Assembly (NCBI GenBank): GCA_023375785.1
Contig: SZWC01001561.1
Location: forward strand, 185,371-249,370
Origin: Penium margaritaceum
Taxonomy: Eukaryota > Streptophyta > Zygnematophyceae > Desmidiales > Peniaceae
Reading direction: 5' to 3'
Length of the DNA: 64,000 bases
The position numbers and the translations under genes are program-made. The notes below the pieces were generated by a model, which saw only the letters and a program-made list of their open reading frames with translations, ran no database searches and had not been told where the DNA came from. Positions 57,453 through 64,000 of the stretch are shown here, in pieces; positions within the stretch are counted from its first letter, which is position 1; each line of letters opens with the position of its first letter.

Positions 57453-60400
57453 AAGCCAGAGAATAGATGAGCAAGCCAGAGAATGATGGAGCAAACCAGA
57501 GAATGGTGGAGGAAGCCCGATAAAGTGGAGCAAGCCAGAGAAAGTGGAGCAAATCTTGAACAGTGGAGCAAGCTAGAGATTGGTTGAGCAAGCCAAGGAA
57601 CGGTGGACCAAGCCACATAAAGGAGAAGCAAGCCAGAGAATGGTGGAGCAAGCTAAAGAACAGTGGAGCAAGCCAGAGAACGGTGGAGCAAGGCAGAGAA
57701 TGCTGGAGCAAGGCAGAGAACCGTGGAGCAAGCAAGAGAACGGTGGATCAAGCTAGAGAATGGTGGAGCGAGCCAGAGTAGGCTGGAGCAAGCCAAAGAA
57801 CAGTGGAGCAAGCCAAAGAACAAGAGAGCAAGCTAGAGAACGAAGGAGCAGGCCAGAGAATGGTGGAGCAAGCCAGAGAAAGGTGGAGCAAGCCAGAGAA
57901 AGGTGGAGCAAGCCAAAGAACAGTAGAGCGAGCTAGATAAATCTGTAGCAAGCTAGAGGAGGGTGGAGCAAGCCACAGAATGATGGAGCAAGCCAGAGAA
58001 CAATAAAGCATGTCAGGGAACAATGGAGCAGGCCAGAGAATGGTGGAGCAAGAAAGAGAACGGTAGGGCAAGCCTGAGAATGGTGGAGCAAGCCAGAGAA
58101 CGGTGAAGCAAGCGGGAGAGTGATCAAGCAAGCCAGAGAACAGTGGAGCGAGCCAGAGAACGGTGGAGAAAGCCAAAGAACGGTGGAGTTTGCCAATAAA
58201 CAGTGGAGCAAGCCAAACAATGTTGGAGCAAGCCAGGAAACGATGGAGCAAGCAAGAGAACATTGGAGTTCTCCAAAGAACAGTGGAGCAAGCCAGAGAA
58301 CGGTGGAGAAAGCCAAAGAACGGTGGAGTTTGCCAATAAACAGTGGAGCAAGCCAAACAATGTTGGAGCAAGCCAGGAAACGATGGAGCAAGCAAGAGAA
58401 CATTGGAGTTCTCCAAAGAACAGTGGAGTAAGCTAGACAATGGTAAAGCAAGGTAGAGAAAGGTGGAGCAAGCCAGAGAAATGTAGAGCAAGCCAGAGAA
58501 TGGTGAAACAAGCCAAAGAAAGGTGGCACCAGCTAGAGAAAGGTGGAGCAAGCAAGAGAAAGGTGGGGCAAGCCGGAGCATGGCGGAGCAAGCCAGAGAA
58601 AGGTGGAGCAAGGCATAGAACAGTAGAGCCATCATAAGGATGGTGGAGCAAGGCAGAGAACAATGGAGAAATCGAAAGAACCAAGGAGCAAGTAAGAGAA
58701 TGGTGGAGGGAGCCATTGAACGATGGAGCAAGCCAGATAATGGCTCTTAGTCAGAGAACGGTGGAGCAAGCCACATAATGGTGGAGCAAGCCAGAAAATG
58801 GTGGAGCAAGCCAGCAAAAGCTGTAGAAGGCCAGAGAAAGGTGAAGCAAGAAAGAGAGAGGTGGAGCAAGCAAGAGAGAGGTGGAGCAGGACAGAGAAAG
58901 GTGGAGTAAGCCAGAGAATGGTGGAGCCAGCCAGAGAACAGCAGAGCTAGACAGACAATGCAAGAACAAGCAAGAGAACAGAGGAGCAAGTCACAGAACA
59001 GTGGAGCAAGCGAGAGAAGGGTGGAGCAAGCCAGAGAAAGGTGGAGCAAGCGAGATGACGGTCGAGTAAGTCAAACAACGGTGGAGCAAGCCAGAGAAAG
59101 GTGGAGCAAGCATGAGAACGTTGGAGCAATCCAGGGAATGGTGGAGCAAGCTAGAAAATGGTGGAGCAAGCCAGCGAACAGTGGAGCAAGCCGGAGAACG
59201 GTGGAGCAAGCCAGAAAATGGTGGAACAAGCCAGAGAAAGGTGGAGGAAGCCAGATAATGGTGGAGCAAGCCAGCGAACAGTGGAGCAAGCCGGAGAACG
59301 GTGGAGCAAGCCAGAAAATGGTGGAACAAGCCAGAGAAAGGTGGAGGAAGCCAGATAATGGTAGAGCAAGCCAGAGAAAGGTGGACCAAGCCAGAGGAAG
59401 GTGAAGCAAGGCACAGAAAGGTGGAGCAAGCTAGAAAAAGGTGGAGCAAGCCAGAGAACGTGGAGCAAGCCAGAGAACGTTGGAGCAAGCCAGAGAACAG
59501 TGGAGCAAGCCGGAGAACGGTGGAGCAAGCCAGAGAATGGTGGAGCAAGCTAGAAAATGGTGGAGCAAGCCAGAGAAAGGTCGAGCAAGCCAAAGAACGG
59601 TGGTGCCAGCCAGAGAACGGTGGAGCAAGCCAGAGAATGGTGGAGCAAGCCAGAGAACGGTGGAGCAAGCCAGAGAAAGGTGGAGCAAGCCAAAGAAAGG
59701 TGGAGTAAGACACAGAAAGGTGGAGGAAGGTAGAGAACGGTGGAGCAAGCGAGAGAACGGTTGAGGAAGCCAATGAAAGGTGGAGCAAGCCAGAGAAAGG
59801 TGGAGCAAGCCGGAGAGTGGTGGAGCAAGCCAGAGAACGGTGGAGCAAGCCAGAGAAAGGTGAAGCAAACCAGACAAAGGTGGATCAAGCAAGAAAAATG
59901 TGGAGCGAGCCGGAGAAACGTGGAGCAAGCCAGAGAACAGTCGAGCAACAAAGCAAAAGGTGGAGCAAGCAAGAAACTGGTGGAGCAAGCCACATAGCAG
60001 TGTATCAAGCCAGAGAACGGTGGAGCAAGCAAGAGAATGGTGGAGCAAGCCAGAGGAAGGTGGAGGAAGCCAAAGAACGGTGAAGCAAGCCAGAGAACGG
60101 TGGGGCAAGCCAGAGAATAGTGGAGCAAGCCAGAGAAAGGTCAAGCAGGCTACAGAAAGGTCGAGCAAGCAAGAGAACTGTGGAGCAAGCCAGAGAAAGG
60201 TGGTGCAAGCCAGAAAATGGTGGGGCAAGCAAGAGACCAGGGTAGTAAGGCAGAGAGCAGTGGAGCAATCCAGAGAACGATGGACCAAGCCAGAGAACAG
60301 TGGAGCAAGCAAGAGCAGGGTGGCAAAAGCGAGAGAAAGGTGAGACAACCAGAAAACGGTGGGGCAAGCCACATAACGGTGGAGCAAGGTAGAGAACAAT

Positions 60401-63400
60401 GGAGCAAGGCAAAGAATAGGGGAGCAAGCCGGCCAAAGTTAAAGTAAGCCTGAGAAAGATGCATCAAGCCAGAGAAAGGAAGAGCAAGGGAGAGAACGGT
60501 GGAGCAAGCCAGAGAACGGTGGAGCCAGCCAGAGAACGCGAAGCAAGCCAGAAAACAGTGGAGCCAGCCAGAGAATGGTGGAGCAACCCAGAGAATGGTG
60601 GAGCAAGCCCGAGAACGGTGGAGCAAGCCGGAGAACGGTGGAGCAAGCCAGAGAAAGTGGATCAAGCCAGAGAACGGTGGAGCACGCTAGGTAACGGTGG
60701 AGAAAGCCTGAGAACAATGGAGCAAGCCAGAGAACGGTGGAGCAACCCATATAATGGTGGAGCAAGCCAAAGAACGATGAAGCAAGCCATTGAAAGGAGG
60801 AGCAAGCCAGAGAAAGGTGGAGCAAGCCAAAGAAAGGTGGAGCAAGCAAGAGAACGGTGCAGAAATCCAGAGAAATGTGGAGCAAGCCAGAGAAAGGTGG
60901 AGCAAGACAGCGAATGGTGGAGCAAGCCGGACAATGGTGGAATAAGCCAGAGAACGGCGGAGCAAGCTAGAGAAAGGTGGGGCAAGCCAGAGAGCAGTGG
61001 AGCAAGCACAGTACGGTGGAGCAAGGTAGAGAACAGTGGATCAAGGTGAAGAATGGTGGAGCAAGTCGGAGAAATGTGTAGCATGACAGAGAACGGTGCA
61101 GCAAGTCAGAGAAAGGTGGAGCAAGCCAGAGAACAGTGGAGCAAGCACAGTACGGTGGAGCAAGGTAGAGAACAGTGGATCAAGGTGAAGAATGGTGGAG
61201 CAAGTCGGAGAAATGTGTAGCATGACAGAGAACGGTGCAGCAAGTCAGAGAAAGGTGGAGGAATCCAGATAAGAGTGGAGCAAGCCAGAGAACAATGAAG
61301 CAAGCCAAAGAATGGTGGAGAAAGCCAGGGAACGGTGGAGCAAGCCAGGGAATGGTGGAACAAGCCAGGGAACGGTAGAGCAAGCCAGGGAATGGTAGAG
61401 CAAGCTAGAGAACGGTGTCGCAAGCGGAAGAACAGTGGAGCAAGCCAGAGAATGGTGTAGCAAGGGACAAAATGGTGGAGCAAGGCAAACAACGGTGGAG
61501 CAAGCCAGAGAACGGTGGAGAAAGCCAAAAAACAGTGGAGCAAGCCAAAGTAGGGTGGAGCAAGCCAAAGAACGGTGGAGCAAGCCAAAGAACAAGAGAG
61601 CAAGACAGAGAACGGTGGAGCAAGCCAGAGAACGGTGGAGAAAGCCAAAAAACAGTGGAGCAAGCCAAAGTAGGGTGGAGCAAGCCAAAGAACGGTGGAG
61701 CAAGCCAAAGAACAAGAGAGCAAGACAGAGAACGGTGGAGCGAGCCAGAGAATGATGGAGCAAGTCAGAGAAAGGTGGAGCAAGCAAGACAATATTGGAG
61801 TAAGCCAGAGAACGGTGGAGCAAGCCAGAGAACGGTGGAGCGAGCCAGAGAATGATGGAGCAAGTCAGAGAAAGGTGGAGCAAGCAAGACAATATTGGAG
61901 TAAGCCAGAGAACGGTGGAGCAAGCCAGAGAATGGTATAGCAAGCCACAGAACAGTAGAGCAAGCCAGAGAAGCGTGGTGCAAGCCAGAGAGAGGTAAAG
62001 CAAGCCAGAGAAATTCGGAGCAAGCCAAAGAAAGGTCGAGCAAGCCAGAGAACGGTAGAGCAAGCCAGAGAAGCGTGGTGCAAGCCAGAGAGAGGTAAAG
62101 CAAGCCAGAGAAATTCGGAGCAAGCCAAAGAAAGGTCGAGCAAGCCAGAGAACGGTGAAGCAAGCCAGAGAACGGTGGAGGAAGCCAAAGAAAGGTGGAG
62201 CAAGCTAGAGAAAGGTGGAGCAAGCCAGAGAAAAGTGGGGCAAGCCGGAGAATGGCGGAGCAAGCCAAAGAAAGGTGGAGCAAGCCAGAGAACGGTGGAG
62301 GAAGCCAAAGAAAGGTGGAGCAAGCTAGAGAAAGGTGGAGCAAGCCAGAGAAAAGTGGGGCAAGCCGGAGAATGGCGGAGCAAGCCAAAGAAAGGTGGAG
62401 CAAGGTAGAGAACGGTAGAGCAATCATAAGAATGGTGGAGCGAGGTAGACAACAGTGGAGCAAGCCAAATAACCATGGAGCAAGTAAAAGAATGGTGGAG
62501 CAAGCCATAGAACGATGGAGCAAGCCACAGAACGGTAGAGCAATCATAAGAATGGTGGAGCGAGGTAGACAACAGTGGAGCAAGCCAAATAACCATGGAG
62601 CAAGTAAAAGAATGGTGGAGCAAGCCATAGAACGATGGAGCAAGCCACATAATGGTAGAGCAAGCCAGGAAATGGTGGAGCAAGCCAGAGAAAGCTGGAG
62701 CAGGCCAAAGAAAGGTGAAGCAAGCAAGAGAAAGGTGGAGCAAGCCAGAGAGATGCGGAGCAAGCAAGAGAAAGGTGAATTAAGCCAGAGAATGGTGGAG
62801 CAAGCCAGAGAAAAGCGGAGCAAGCCAGACAATGGCAGAGCAAGCCAGAGACCAGAGGAGCAAGCCAGAGAACGGTGGAGCAAGCCAGGAAATGGTGGAG
62901 CAAGCCATAGAAAGGTGGAGCAATCGAGATAACGGTGGAGCAAGGCAGAGAAAGGTGGAGCAAGCCAGAGAAAGGAGGAGCAAGCATGACAACGTTGGAG
63001 CAATTCAGAGAATGGTGGAACAAGCCAGAGAATGGTGGAGCAAGCCAGAGGACGGTGGAGCAAGCCAGAGAACGGTGGAGCAAGCCAGAGAATGGTAGAG
63101 CAAGCCAGAGAAAGGTGGACCAAGCCAGAGAACGGTGGAGCAAGCCAGAGAATGGTGGAGCAAGCCAGAGGACGGTGGAGCAAGCCAGAGAACGGTGGAG
63201 CAAGCCAGAGAATGGTAGAGCAAGCCAGAGAAAGGTGGACCAAGCCAGAGAACGGTGGAGCAAGCCACAAATGGTAGAGCAAGCTAGAGAAACATAGAGC
63301 AAGCCAGAGAACGGTGGAGCAAGCCAGAGAATGGTGGAGCAAGCCAGAGGATAGTGGGGCAAGCCAGAGACCGGTGGAGAAAGCTGGAGAAATTTAGTGC

Positions 63401-64000
63401 AAACTAGAGAACGGTTGCTTAATCTCGAGAAAGGCGGAGCAATCAAAAGAACGGTGGAGCAAGCCGGAGAAAGGTCGAGCAAGTCAAAGAACGGTGGGGC
63501 CAGTTAGAGAACGGTGGAGCAAGCCAGGGAACGGTGGAGCAATCCAGAGGAGGGTAGAGCAAGCCAAAGAAAGGTGGAGTAAGCCAGAGAAAGGTTGAGC
63601 AAGTCAAAGAACGGTGGGGCCAGTTAGAGAACGGTGGAGCAAGCCAGGGAACGGTGGAGCAATCCAGAGGAGGGTAGAGCAAGCCAAAGAAAGGTGGAGT
63701 AAGCCAGAGAAAGGTTGAGCAAGCTTATGAACGGTGGAGCAAGCCAGCAAACGGTGGAGCAAGCCAAAGAACAGTGGATTAAGCCAGAGAACGGTGGAGT
63801 AAGCCAGAGAAAGGTTGAGCAAGCTTATGAACGGTGGAGCAAGCCAGCAAACGGTGGAGCAAGCCAAAGAACAGTGGATTAAGCCAGAGAACGATGGAGC
63901 AAGCCTGAGAACGGTGGAGCAAGCCAGAGAACGGTGGAGCAAGCCAGAAAAAGATGGAGCAAGCCAGAGAAAGGTGAAGTAAGCAAGAGAAATGTGGAGC

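Larger units (their letters stand above)
47419..64000 (+). repeat. 20-bp satellite, forward block 2 (continues past window)
   Basis: More than 800 units. It contains a 100-bp higher-order array (47541-48440), a 419-bp higher-order repeat (49521-50478) and segmental copies of 48463-49300 at 50479-51290. From 51 kb on, most units carry AACGG, AATGG or AACAG in place of AAAGG. No leader or inversion is seen after 47418. Confidence 0.95.

Noticed and set aside
31783-64000. CRISPR-like regular repeats
   Set aside because: Direct 20-bp tandem units with no unique spacers, in a eukaryotic context.

Overview
The window is repeat-dominated eukaryotic nuclear DNA with no host gene I can recognise. It looks like green-lineage heterochromatin (plant or streptophyte-type alga; species not identifiable from the sequence). 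The reasons are Ty1/copia elements, a TGGTATCAGAGC primer-binding site of the plant initiator-Met-tRNA type, a BED-finger hAT transposase with GT-AG introns, and strong C-to-T decay of CpG in the satellites.

Layout. 1-6721: tandem satellite with a monomer of about 191 bp. 6722-20221: a nest of transposable elements inside that satellite. It holds a minus-strand LTR fragment (6722-7654) and a 5' LTR of a related family (LTR-B, 7655-16198). LTR-B is interrupted by a 953-bp DNA transposon with a 9-bp target duplication (7729-8681) and by a complete nested copia element, copia-A (9101-15985, target duplication CACTT). After the LTR-B primer site come an internal region and a decayed hAT transposase gene (17059-19948). 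20222-26385: the same 191-bp satellite resumes. 26386-28066: a second LTR-B copy with the start of the same hAT gene, which then folds back on itself. 28067-28209: one satellite scrap. 28210-31717: a minus-strand copia fragment without LTRs (copia-D).

31718-64000: about 32 kb of a 20-bp satellite, consensus GGTGGAGCAAGCCAGAGAAA. It is arranged as two short blocks in minus orientation (31783-34043 and 45323-47418), each followed by a long plus-orientation block. Each minus block begins with the same copia-integrase-derived leader of about 65 bp, and the two leader/inverted-block/dyad units lie 13.4-13.5 kb apart. This retroelement-anchored satellite architecture is the most unusual thing in the window.

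The very many long ORFs over the 20-bp array are artefacts: the 20-mer has no stop codon in any of the six frames. Several scaffold joins (N at 3069, 3910, 13552-14521, 27580, 40160-40212, 57376-57452) affect interpretation, and two are flanked by near-identical duplicated sequence that looks like unmerged contig overlap.
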